64,000 nt of DNA from positions 2,542,001-2,606,000 of the forward strand of contig CP110631.1 of NCBI GenBank assembly GCA_026210745.1, written 5' to 3'. This DNA comes from Exobasidium rhododendri. Taxonomy: Eukaryota; Basidiomycota; Exobasidiomycetes; Exobasidiales; Exobasidiaceae. Position numbers and translations under genes: made by a program. Every line of letters begins with the position of its first letter. The stretch's first letter is position 1. Below the pieces are notes generated by a model. It saw only the letters and a program-made list of their open reading frames with translations. It made no database searches and was not told the origin of the DNA. This document shows, piece after piece, positions 1-10,776 of the stretch.

Positions 1-873
1 TAATTCTGGCTCATCCAACGTTTTTGCCAACATTTCTTGCTTTCCCTCTCCTGCCAAACAGAATGCAATCCTATGAGCTTTATTGAGCACCGGTAGAGTG
101 AGAGTGATACGCTTTGGGGGTGGCTTAGGTGAATCTTCAATGGGGGCGACCCAACGACTCTTTTCTTGGAGCAATTCATGACCTGGGAACAGAGAGCAAG
201 TGTGTCCGTCTGGTCCCATTCCTAGCAGGATCAAGTCGAACACTGGAAGTCGGACCGATTCTTTCCCAGCAAAAGCCTCGGCCAATTGCTTTTCATACTC
301 GTCGCTCAACTCTTCGGGATCGTCCAATAACTTTTCATCAATAGTGTGAATTTGTGAAGATTTGAGTGGTACCTTTGAGAAGAATTCGGCATTGCAGAGC
401 GAGTAATTGGAGTCTTCGTGCGTCAAGGGCACCAATCTCTCGTCAGCGAAAAAAACTTGCCTACGAGCGATCACAATATGAGACAAAGCGATTAGCAAGC
501 GACAAAAGAAGAAGACGCCAAGAAACGTTATCTTTGACAAGACAAACTCACCACTTGTCCCATCTAACAGCATCATCTGTTCGGTTGATGAGGTACTTTG
601 CGAGCATCTTGGGAAGACTTCCTCCCGACGTTGCCAATGTGAACTTGTTTCGTCGTTCGATTGCTTCGTTTTGTGCCTGAGAAGATCATGCAACACAACA
701 AGGTACAGAATTAATCATCCTCGCTAAAGATCGCATCGTTGCTTCCCACAGATCGTACCTACCTTGATGACAAAATCAGCTAGTCCCTTGGAGAGATCAT
801 CACTGGACGCAAAGGAGAACAGTATCGGGTCCGTGGGCTTCGTCGAGGGCACGTTAGGTGCCGTGGGATGCAT
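1..873 (-). CDS. 6-phosphogluconolactonase, 3' end cut by window edge
   Basis: Hydrolyses 6-phosphogluconolactone to 6-phosphogluconate in the oxidative pentose phosphate pathway, in the cytosol. Three exons on the minus strand: 873-763, 676-552 and 460-1, all joins phase-consistent, giving 232 codons before the window edge. The family signature is plain near residues 155-170 ([20 protein letters not shown]), preceded by FFADERLVP and by the N-terminal substrate-binding segment [12 protein letters not shown]. The start ATG is the first in frame, and the protein begins [13 protein letters not shown], without an obvious targeting signal. The missing C-terminus should be only a few tens of residues, judging from the usual 240-270 residue length. 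It is divergent from calmodulin across an 800 bp shared upstream region. Confident call; I do not assign a specific SOL paralogue name. Confidence 0.95.
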
Positions 874-1676
874 TTCGAAGAGAGCCTAAGGGAGGACGTA
901 CGAGAGTCGAGAGCGTGCGAACTTATAAAAGCTTGGTAGGGACTTGCGTTGAGAGGAGAGCAGCAGACTGATTGAGGAAGACCGAAGGGCACTGGCGGGA
1001 GATTGTTTAGGATGTATCTATAGATGCGTGACGACGATGGAAATTCTCAAGCCGTACTACTATCTCTAGAGGTGGTGACGTCTTGAAGTCCGATTTTGAT
1101 TGCAAGTCGCCCCCCCCCCCTCCTTCCTGCCTCGTGCACTCGCCGATTTTGTATTTCCAGTCGCTTCGAGGAGAATCCCGTCTGCCCGGCGTAGTCGTTG
1201 GACTGTTGTGTGGGCGATTGTGACTACAATTACAAGGAGGTTCTTGTAATTGCTCTTGTAATTGTATATACAAGTAGGCGCTACTACTGTATACGGTTAT
1301 AATAATTACCAGTGAAAGCATGTACAGTATAGCACTGAGCCGAGTTGAATTCGTGGAGTGTAATTTCAACAACAATCTCTCTATCAGCTTCTAATCCTTG
1401 TAAACAGATGCAGTACAAGTAATGCGTCTCAATAGTCGCGCGCTGAAATGCCTACTACGATCCTCTTTTTGAATTGCAAAAGGACGAGGGAGAGAGAGAC
1501 ACGCACGACCCAAGACAGCAAGTGTAGGCACTGGATTCCATTAGCCTTTTCAGCCTTCTCTTCACGATTCAACGCTGTAGAAATCGTTGCTAGCTTTCTC
1601 ACCCCCCCTCTTCGCCTTCTCCAAAGCAACACCAGACGCTAAGACTTGCCGGCCACAACTGTACAGCACTGCAATA
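874..1676. promoter_or_regulatory. Shared upstream region of phosphogluconolactonase and calmodulin
   Basis: An 800 bp divergent intergenic region. It contains a C run (about 1110-1119) and a pyrimidine-rich stretch (about 1590-1625, CACCCCCCCTCTTCGCCTTC) just upstream of the calmodulin ATG. Such CT-rich blocks are common in promoters of highly expressed fungal genes. No further gene is supported here. Confidence 0.5.
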
Positions 1677-2599
<923 letters not shown>

Positions 2600-2935
2600 G
2601 GAAGAAGGAAACACCAGGCAAAGGTCTCTAGATTTGGAAGTCTTGTAAACTTACAGAGCGAGAATAGGAGACATGTATGCAATGAGGAAAGGGGAAGAGA
2701 GATATAAGCATACTTAGCTCCTGCCGGTGGAGCTGTCCCCCATTAGAATCGTCTGTTTCTTCTGAGAACAAAGAATGGTTCTTTGCGGCTCTCACAGCCA
2801 GCACCTTGCACCTTTATGACGCCCGTTACAGTCGCAATGAGCATGACACACGCGAGCAAAGTAGCAATTTCTATTTTGAGTTACTCGAGCACTGCCGATT
2901 GTAGCGAAATGTAAAAATCAAAAATATAAACGCTC

Positions 2936-3172
2936 AGGGCCGCCCCACTAGGCCATCACCAACACCCTTGTAAAGTCGGGTGACATAGTTTGCAGACCCT
3001 TCCGGCAACTTGCTCATTACGTCTCTCCCCGAATACTTTCGACCATCGATCTTGACCTGTGATTACACGGCTGTGAGAGGCGAAGAATTTACGATCTTGT
3101 CGCTCTCTACTAGACATTGCAAGACCCACCACTCACCACCGTAGCAAGAAAGCAGGGCAAAAGAGGGAACAT
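2936..3172 (-). CDS. Possible small two-exon gene, about 52 residues
   Basis: Not recognised. On the minus strand an ATG at 3172 opens a short hydrophobic stretch (MFPLLPCFLATV) followed by a GTGAGT donor. A CACAG acceptor near 3061 then opens VKIDGRKYSGRDVMSKLPEG and continues to a stop near 2936. The join is in phase. The second exon has the look of coding sequence (mixed polarity, no low complexity), but a 40-residue frame can arise by chance. The candidate lies between the calmodulin 3' end and the Skt5-like gene, which starts 150 bp away in the opposite direction, a normal spacing here. A small mitochondrial or membrane protein would fit the length, but no family match is claimed. Confidence 0.3.
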
Positions 3173-3320
3173 AGGGGTGTTTTTCTCGTCATTTTCAACT
3201 CAACTTTTTTCGACGTTGCTTTCAAATCGTATCGCTAACGCCGAAATCAAGTGTGTTCAGTAGCAACAGTGGTGTCTGGGATCGCCACTTGTCGAGACTG
3301 GCGCAAACACTTTCGGCAGC

Positions 3321-5855
3321 ATGTCCTCGTCCAGTGGCAATGCTGTGTTAGCTCAACCGAATGCATATCATCAGTCTGGTGCAGAAGACTCTTATCGGCC
3401 TTCTTCAACTATGTCTCAGCACTACCCTGGATATCCATCATCACAGCGACCTTCCTACGCATACAGAGGAAATACAATAGACCCCAACCAGCAACACCAC
3501 TCCTCGCCTTTGGTGGGTCCGAAGCGATATCGGGCAAACTCGTCGGGCCCGGCAGGCCCTATTCATCATAGCGATGGAGGCGAAAGAGGCAATCAATGTG
3601 AGGCAGAGCAATGAACATGTCTATTTCCTCTCGTGAGGACTGTCCAATCTTGCCGTATCATGATCTAAATTTTCTTTGCTCCTTGCCCTTTTTCCCCATC
3701 TTAGATGCAGCACCTGCCATTCTTCAACAGCCTAACACTTCGGCTGCCCGTATCGACGGCAACGGTGCTTCCAGTAGTCGATGCTCACCTCCAGCCGACG
3801 ATCTTGGCTTTGACATGCTTACGATTGGTCGTTCTGGCACTCCATCACAGAATGCATCCGCCGCAATGCGTACATATTCGGGTGTCGAGAAAGCGAATGC
3901 TGCGTATGCTAACCAGGAGATTTACCATAGTGCTGCCGAAGTGGAGCCTGAAAATAGCCTGAGAGCAATATCAGATGAAGTCGACCAGATAGCCAGCGAC
4001 ATCCATCATGGTCAACATGCACCTCTGACTGATGACCAAGGGCGAATGATCTCCGGCGGTACCAATTACGACATGGCTGCGTATCACGCCATGCAACATC
4101 ATCAACAAGGACAGTACGACAATCCAACGTATGCGCAAGGGCAGCCATCTTCACAGGCTTGGTATGGCCCGGACGGGCAATACTACGACGACGGTTCACA
4201 ATCTCAGCAGTCAGGACAGTATGCTGGAGCTGGCTATGGTTCTTACAATCAACAACAGTATCCTTCTCAAGGTGGTGGATATCCAGGCAACCCCCAAATA
4301 ACACAGTACGATGCATCAGGCAATCCATACATGGTCGCAGCCGCTGGTTTCGGTCTCGAATATCCAGGTACGCCTCAGTATGTGGGATACCAAAGTCAAG
4401 GGGGGGTAGGAGATGGTGTAGCGGGCATGTCAAATACAGGAATGGGCTCTACTCTGAGTCCTATGACTACGTTGAATAGGCAGGCTACTCACATAAGTGT
4501 GGCGAGCGCTAATTCTACAGGATCTGCGGCAGCTCGGAGACGATCAAAGGACGATGCTGTCAAGGCAGTGCAACAGAAGCTGCCCTTCAACAAGGCCTTT
4601 GTGGAGGAGTACCGGCATCGTATGAAGGGGGATCCAGACGCAGAAGCTCAATTTGCATACGCTCGTTACTTGATCGAAGCGGCCAAAAAGGTGCAAGACC
4701 CAAAGGACGGACCAAAGCAAGCTCGCAAGTATAGAGACAACCTCTTGAGCGAAAGTCTGAAATTGATCAAAAGATTGGCGACGACAGGAATGGGACTCGG
4801 GAAGCCACCTTATTCGGAGGCGCAATTCTTCTTGGCAAATTGCTTTGGAAATGGAAGCTTGGGACTTCAAGTGGATCATGAGAAGGCTTACAACTTGTAT
4901 GTTCAGGCCAGTAAGCAAAATCACGCAGCAGCCACTTATCGAACGGCCGTCTGCAATGAGGTGGGCGCGGGTACACGACGAGACCATCATCGAGCAGTTC
5001 TATTTTACCGGAAAGCTAGTGCTTTAGGCGACACTGCTGGAATGTACAAGCTCGGTATGATTCTGCTCAATGGTCTCTTGGGACAGCCACGAAATATCCG
5101 AGAAGCGATCGTCTGGTTGAAGCGAGCAGCAGGTCAAGCGGATGAAGATAATCCGCATGCTTTACATGAACTAGGACTCTTACATGAACAGCCAAGCAAC
5201 AGCACGGTGATACCTCAAGATGAGGGCTATGCTCGCGAGCTGTTCACTCAAGCAGCTCAATTAGGGTATGCACCGAGTCAGTTCAAGCTAGGCAGTGCCT
5301 ATGAATACGGCAGTCTTACCTGTCCTGTCGATCCACGAAGAAGTATCGCTTGGTACACCAAGGCAGCCGGCAAGAACGACGGAGAGAGTGAGCTGGCATT
5401 GAGCGGGTGGTATTTGACTGGCAGCGAAGGCGTTTTGAAACAGAGTGATAGTGAGGCCTACCTTTGGGCAAGAAGGGCAGCAACAAAGGGGATTCCAAAA
5501 GCTGAATATGCAGTAGGGTACTACAGCGAAGTAGGCATCGGTGTAGCGTCGGACATTGACGAGGCCAAGCGGTGGTACATGAGAGCGGCAGGTGAGTTCT
5601 GTCTGAGACTGTTAAACGGCACGCTCTTACCTTTTTCCTCCTATATCTTCCCCTACTACTTTTCCTACAATCTCTCCTCCCCCCCCCCTCTTCCTACTTT
5701 CCCCTCCTCTTCGTCCTTCCCCCTCTCCAGCTCAAGGTAACAAGAGGGCCATGATGCGTCTGACGGAGCTCAAACAGCAAAAGGGGCAGAAAGCAGGCAA
5801 GAAGGGCACTCGCCCCACCCGAAAGGACGCAGAGTCAGAGTGCGTGATTGTATGA
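3321..5855 (+). CDS. Sel1-repeat protein, Skt5/Chs4-type chitin synthase activator
   Basis: Likely regulatory factor that recruits and activates a chitin synthase at the plasma membrane or septum. Three exons (3321-3597, 3705-5591, 5731-5855) encode 762 residues. The N-terminal 330 residues are disordered and rich in Gln, Tyr, Ser and Gly. From about residue 340 a run of Sel1 repeats follows, with typical A-x-Y-x-L-G-x-x-Y motifs such as AGMYKLGMILLNG and ALHELGLLHEQ. The last exon supplies a basic tail and ends Cys-Val-Ile-Val, a CaaX prenylation box. In yeast Chs4 a C-terminal CaaX box is known to be farnesylated, which supports the Skt5/Chs4 assignment over other Sel1 proteins. Convergent with Sam50, 120 bp away. 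Confidence 0.85.
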
Positions 5856-5927
5856 GCGAAGGGTCTCGTGGCAGATGTCTATGAATTTCTGAAAGGTGGT
5901 GTATGTGATGAAGTGTACTGTACTTAT

Positions 5928-5980
5928 TACTACTACTACTACTACTACTACTACTACCTCCTACTACTACTACTACTACA
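5928..5980. repeat. (TAC)n microsatellite
   Basis: About 17 TAC/ACT units with one CTC interruption, lying between the convergent 3' ends of the Skt5-like and Sam50 genes. Its distal end just touches the Sam50 stop-codon region (5976). Likely polymorphic in length. Confidence 0.95.
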
Positions 5981-7825
5981 TAAAGGATATTCCTATGCCC
6001 AATTGCACGCCCTTTCGAGCTCCATCGCCTGCGCGGACAGTCAGAGGAACACCAAAGTTGACTTCTGCTCGGAGGTTTCCTTGTCGATACATGAGTCCAA
6101 GGCCGATGCTACTCGAAGGTCTCTTGATCAGGTCATCGGCGATCATGTTACGGTTCAGAGTACTCCAGCAGGGCTGACTTTGATCAAGCTGAATGAGTTG
6201 ACCTACATTGAGAAACGTCTGAAACTTGAGAGGCCAGTCAGGCTTAGTGGGGACAGGAGCAAAGACAGACCCACCCAAAGAGTAGAACACGTCTCCTCCC
6301 AGTGAGTCGTATCCATCCTTGGGACCGAGTGAGTTGTATCGGAACATTCGCACTGAGACAGGACCACCTAGCTGGAAACGATCGCAGAACAGGCTTGTAC
6401 GTTGGTTTAATGACTGGAGTAGACCTCCCTGCGCTGCCAATGAGTAAGCAAAGCCGTCGCCGAAGCACCGAGACATCTGCGTTTCCACTTGAGCCTTGTA
6501 GTGCTGCGCGTCACCGCCAAATCCCGCCCACTCCTGGAGAAATTTGACAAAGCTACCTTGGGTGGCAGTGAAGGCATCGTCTCGAGTTTCACGAGTGTAC
6601 TGATGAGATAGACTGCTTTTGATCGAATGACCAGAGAGCTTCTTCATGCTTAGAGAAGCCGCAGGAAGCAGTCTCGAGAGGTGTCGATGTGTAATGTCGA
6701 ACCCAATCTCATGCGAGCCGGCACCCGTCAGGCCTCCGCCGGGTCGTGTTTGGAAGGCAAGCCTTACGCCTCTTGCCCCTTCAATCAGACTCGCATAGCT
6801 TGTCAAGTCCCGATCGAGCGCAAACGCACTAAGTGTAACGTTGTGATCTGGTGACGCAAACAAAGGCGACGACAGAGAAGCCTGGTAGGAAGAAAAGTAT
6901 CTCAATCGGAAATTAAGCACAAAGATTTACGTTTAGTCCTGCAATGCTCTACAGTGTGCATCACTCACACTGAATGCCCTTCTCGTCTTTGTTCCCATCG
7001 TTGCGCTGAACTCTGCCCTTTCTGCTCCTCCGAACATATTGCGAATTCTAGCTTGCACGGTAGCATTCCCCTCACCGTTCCCAACATCTGTACTTGTCTT
7101 GATGAAGTAGTTGCCCTTCTCTTTGCATGCCAAGACGATATCAACATCCTCCACCGTAACTCCCATCTCAGACGGCCGTAAGGTGGCGATGATATCGTCG
7201 AAGAGGTCCAAGGATGTCAGATCAGATCCAATCGAAGAAGTCAATCCAAGTATCGATGATAGCGAAGTGTACTGCCCAGGTAGGACGTGAGTCAGTCGAT
7301 GTGAGTAAATGAGTCGATTCAGTAGCGTAGGCTTTAATGTGGCATCCAGGTAAGGCTTGCACAGCTGACCTAGGAAAGATGGCCGCAGTGATTTGGCGCC
7401 TTCAATCCGAATGGCTGCCAGTCGTATAGGTACGGATGCTGCTTGCATTCCCTATTGATGATCTAGCTAAGATCAGTATGCTTCCTTCCTTTTTCCTTAC
7501 TGGCATTACTATCCTGTCCTCCTCTCTGCACACTCACCTCGTTTTCATTGATCAACTTCTGTGCCATGTCTAAGTTGTGGACTAGGACATCTGCTACGAC
7601 AGGCGATGGAGCTGATGTCGATGCTCTCGACGAAGACTCTCCTCCTACTTCTCTTTGCTCCTCATCTCGCCTCGCCCTAATCCCAGCTCGAATTGCATCG
7701 TAGTCCGATTGTGCCTCCTCGACTTCTGTCTGTAGCGCATCTCTGTGCACCTGTGCTGCATCCCTCTCTGCCTGCTGCGCAGCTTCAGCAGCCCTTCCTC
7801 TCTTCGTCTTTCTCTCGAACTCCAT
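5976..7825 (-). CDS. Sam50/Tob55, mitochondrial outer-membrane beta-barrel assembly protein
   Basis: Core of the SAM complex, which inserts beta-barrel proteins into the mitochondrial outer membrane (Omp85 superfamily). Exons 7825-7538, 7451-6969 and 6881-5976 give 558 residues with all joins in phase. The N-terminal exon is a charged Ala/Glu/Arg-rich segment, longer than in many homologues. Exon 2 begins the POTRA region (VPIRLAAIRIEGAKSLRPSF). Exon 3 holds the 16-stranded barrel with family motifs such as RPGGGLTGAGSHEIGFD and FQLGGPVSVRMFRYNSLGPK. It ends in a typical beta-signal-like strand (KGVQLGIGISFM). Length and motifs fit Sam50 well. Confidence 0.93.
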
Positions 7826-8102
7826 CGGCTTTCGTGCTTGGTAGACTTAAAGTCAGATAGTATTCGCCTGTATAATCTTAATTCGCGACCTTCTTGAGAA
7901 GGTAAAACAAAATTAAGATCCTGACCGGACGTACACTTCTCCTTTCTTCTCGGAGTCGACTTTGGTGTGAGTTTATCTCGCTCTCCCTGACATCTGTGTC
8001 TTGCCCATTAGAATTCTGATGAGAAGCGCTGTGAACAATGTGTGTTGCTTTGAACAGAATTAGCTTGGCTACCATTTCTTTGATTAGGTAGGATCGAAGT
8101 TT

Positions 8103-8117
8103 AAAAAAAAAAAAAAA
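8103..8117 (-). terminator. Pol III T-run terminator of tRNA-Gln
   Basis: A run of about 15 A on the plus strand, read as T on the minus strand directly after the tRNA acceptor stem. Standard RNA polymerase III termination signal, unusually long. Confidence 0.85.
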
Positions 8118-8204
8118 GGTCCTACTGGGAATCGAACCCAGGCCTCCGGAGGACCCCAAACATTTCGTCAGAGACCGACGTCATGACCATTAGACTATAG
8201 GACC
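8118..8204 (-). tRNA. tRNA-Gln(CTG), intron-containing
   Basis: An 87 nt cloverleaf on the minus strand. Acceptor GGTCCTA pairs with TAGGACC. The D arm is GTC-TAATGGTCAT-GAC and the T arm CTGGG-TTCGAAT-CCCAG. The anticodon loop reads C-T-C-T-G-A up to position 37, i.e. anticodon CTG, and an insertion of about 15 nt follows at the canonical intron position. The GGTCCTA acceptor is also what fungal tRNA-Gln carries. With this fold the anticodon stem has a T31-T39 mismatch, so the exact intron edges and the isotype are less certain than the presence of a tRNA. Confidence 0.8.
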
Positions 8205-8396
8205 ATGCATGGCTCAGATTCTTATAGTATTACATTACATCCAATCGCAATTTGACGTACTGCCTCGAAGCTCGAAGCGAAAGAAAAAGGTACTGATCTG
8301 GATTTGTTCGAAGGTCTTCCTCTTCCCCATCTTCATCGCCCCGCAACTTGCTAGCAGCATCTGCCCTCGCTGCGTAAGGCTCGTTGCTCTGCAATC

Positions 8397-10361
8397 ATGG
8401 ATGTCTTTGACTCAGGAAGCGAGCTGAGCGACGTTGGTAGCATTAGCCCTCCTCAGACTCCTGGTGAAGCATTGACACCACAGACTAGTCCGCTTCAGAA
8501 CAAAGCCAGGCGTTTGTCTCCTGATGATGGTGCAACTGCTATCACCTCCGCCAGAAGGACAGGACGAAGTAAAGGGGCGCCACCTGAGAGGCCTGGAAGC
8601 GAGGTGGTCGTAACAGAAGGGAAAGGTTCAGGCAGACAGAGTAAGAAGGATAAAGCATCCAGAGGGGGTGCAAGTCACACCGATGACGGGGCATCCACTT
8701 CCAAGCACAGTGTGGCTCGACCAGCAAAGGGAGGGGAACGCAGAAAGAAGGAGTCGAAGGCCATACCACAGGCAGCTCAGGCTGAACAGTCACCTCCGGC
8801 ATCTGTGTCAGCACCAGCATCAGCGGCGCCGAAGAAAAGTGCCTGGAAAGGTTATGAATTGGTACCAATACTTAGCAGTAACACCGAGGAAGAGGACCCG
8901 GTCATTGCAGGCAAGAGACGGCGTAGGCCAACGTTGCCGTACGTGAATAAGCCTGCAAACCTAAAGCGGAAATCTTCATCAGCAATGCGAGAGGAAGTGC
9001 CTGCTTCCCCTCTGAATCTGAGGCCTGAACATGAAGCAGAGGCAGAGGCAGGAGCAGACAGAGGTACACCAGCGAATGACAAACCCACCAAACCAAGGCG
9101 TAGTATAAAGCTCAACCTGACCGCTGATAAGAGTATCGTACCAACTGACGAGGACCCTGTAGGAGGCTTTCCAGATGAGGGAGAGGAGTTCAAGCCTGAA
9201 CTAAATTCGTCTCCTGCAAGTGTCGCAATGGACGAGGATGGGGATGAGGATGAGGACGAAGCTCAACCTTCTCGGAAGCGCAAGCGTGCCGGCGAGGTCA
9301 AGGGAAGAAAGAAGGCTCTTCTAGATGAGGAGGATAATGGCGAGAGTGAAGACGAAGGTGTGCATACTTCAAAGTCGAAAGCATCCAAGCAAAGGAACAA
9401 GAAGAAGCAGAAAGAGGCGAGAAGAGAGAAGCAGATCAGAAAGCAAGAAACGACTTTCGATGCCGACGATGGCTCAGACGACTACCAGGGGTACAAATCA
9501 AGTGAAGATGAAGTCATGAGTGACGACGCTGACAAGGAGCAGGAGCGCAAGACGACTATGGCAGCTAAGACGAAGACCAATACGACACAGATGCCACGAT
9601 TGAAGCGCAAATCTACCACTTTCCTGGATGGTAGAGATAAGAAGGTAGAAAGGGAGAAGGTGGCGGAAGTCACTATGAGAAGTGCTGCACCTGGGATCAC
9701 CATGACACCTCGATCAACGCCAGGACCTGCAGCAACAGCGCTGGCTCATTCTACCCAGGCAAAGCCAGCAGTTCCTCCAAAAGCCGTGATCCGCAAAGCA
9801 CCGAGCATGAATCTGTTCGACAATTTGATGGGCTACTCTGGCACCAAGTCAAAGGACAGTACACCGAACAAAGTATCCGCCCTAAAAGGTCGACCGTCTG
9901 GTTCTGGTGTGAATACGCCTCAAGGTAGCTCCCCGATGGTGCGACCTGCGGGACAGAAGAAAGAAGGTGACACAAAGGTTGGATCACCAATGTCGTCGAC
10001 AACGAGTTACGCCAACAACGGCAATGGAACGAATCGGATGAACTCGGCAGAGGTCAAGGGTGTATACGGACAACACATCACTGCCGATGAGATGAAAAGA
10101 CGGAAGGAGAGAGAGCTGGTCTTCAATTCGAATCCAAAAGGTCTCTTTGACCTGCTGGAAGGAGCCGAGATCATGATGCAATTTGAAGACGAGACCAGAC
10201 AGCTGTTGCCCAACGATGCTCTCCTTGCGAGATACAAGCTCTACAGACTCAGTAGAACAGAGGGAATGTCGAAATTAGTTGATCGGATCAAGGAATCAGC
10301 TCACGTACAGAAATTGCAAAGGAATCAATCAGAAATCGCAGAGGAAGGCAGACCCACATGA
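8397..10361 (+). CDS. Hypothetical nuclear protein, charged and disordered
   Basis: Not recognised. One exon encodes 654 residues and starts at the first ATG (MDVFDSGSELSDVGS). Residues 1-460 are low complexity: Ser/Pro-rich segments, several basic clusters resembling nuclear localisation signals (SRKRKRAG, KGRKKALL, KQRNKKKQ) and acidic blocks (DEDGDEDEDE). The last 90 residues look folded and predicted helical, beginning near GVYGQHITADEMKRRKEREL and including FNSNPKGLFDLLEGAEIMMQ. That C-terminal module is the part to search. The composition suggests a chromatin or RNA-associated scaffold, but this is inference only. No transmembrane segment or catalytic motif is visible. Confidence 0.8.
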   Translation: MDVFDSGSELSDVGSISPPQTPGEALTPQTSPLQNKARRLSPDDGATAITSARRTGRSKGAPPERPGSEVVVTEGKGSGRQSKKDKASRGGASHTDDGASTSKHSVARPAKGGERRKKESKAIPQAAQAEQSPPASVSAPASAAPKKSAWKGYELVPILSSNTEEEDPVIAGKRRRRPTLPYVNKPANLKRKSSSAMREEVPASPLNLRPEHEAEAEAGADRGTPANDKPTKPRRSIKLNLTADKSIVPTDEDPVGGFPDEGEEFKPELNSSPASVAMDEDGDEDEDEAQPSRKRKRAGEVKGRKKALLDEEDNGESEDEGVHTSKSKASKQRNKKKQKEARREKQIRKQETTFDADDGSDDYQGYKSSEDEVMSDDADKEQERKTTMAAKTKTNTTQMPRLKRKSTTFLDGRDKKVEREKVAEVTMRSAAPGITMTPRSTPGPAATALAHSTQAKPAVPPKAVIRKAPSMNLFDNLMGYSGTKSKDSTPNKVSALKGRPSGSGVNTPQGSSPMVRPAGQKKEGDTKVGSPMSSTTSYANNGNGTNRMNSAEVKGVYGQHITADEMKRRKERELVFNSNPKGLFDLLEGAEIMMQFEDETRQLLPNDALLARYKLYRLSRTEGMSKLVDRIKESAHVQKLQRNQSEIAEEGRPT

Positions 10362-10776
10362 CACTTTCATCACAAACCATATCGAATCAGCCGGGGAGGG
10401 ACATACACTTGCCCTGAACGTCGATCTCTTGAACATACTTCGTTCTTGCGACTACATCCACGCATCCTTACACTGCCATGGCACCCTTTCTCTTCTTTCT
10501 CATCTTGTAACATAGCTCTAGGAGGTCGGTTAGATTCACATCTCACTCTATTGCGGCACCTGGCCCCTCAATACATATCACTCCGTCGTTGTCTGCAGAC
10601 ACCCTTGATGCCTCTGACTCGTCCTTTGCCACTCCGCTCCGTGTCCACGATCGAGCCAGGCCACCTTTCCCCCCCCCCTTCTCTGTGCTAGCGTGGCAGC
10701 GGTAGGATGCTAAATCATGCATGGGCCACCTCAATGAGGCGTCCGCTCTTTTCTCTATAACCCTACACCACCAACA
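10362..10776. other. Intergenic region, no gene seen
   Basis: A 415 bp stretch between two plus-strand genes. It holds the 3' region of the nuclear hypothetical gene and the upstream region of the DUF89 gene, including a C8 run near 10668. Short open frames are present but show no domain or splice support. Confidence 0.5.

Noticed and set aside
3909-4433. Long minus-strand open frame opposite the Skt5-like gene
   Set aside because: It mirrors the low-complexity Gln/Tyr-rich coding strand and has no domain or splice support.
8103-8204. tRNA-derived SINE
   Set aside because: The tRNA has a complete acceptor, T arm and intron, is followed directly by a Pol III terminator, and no 3' SINE body or second copy is seen in the window.
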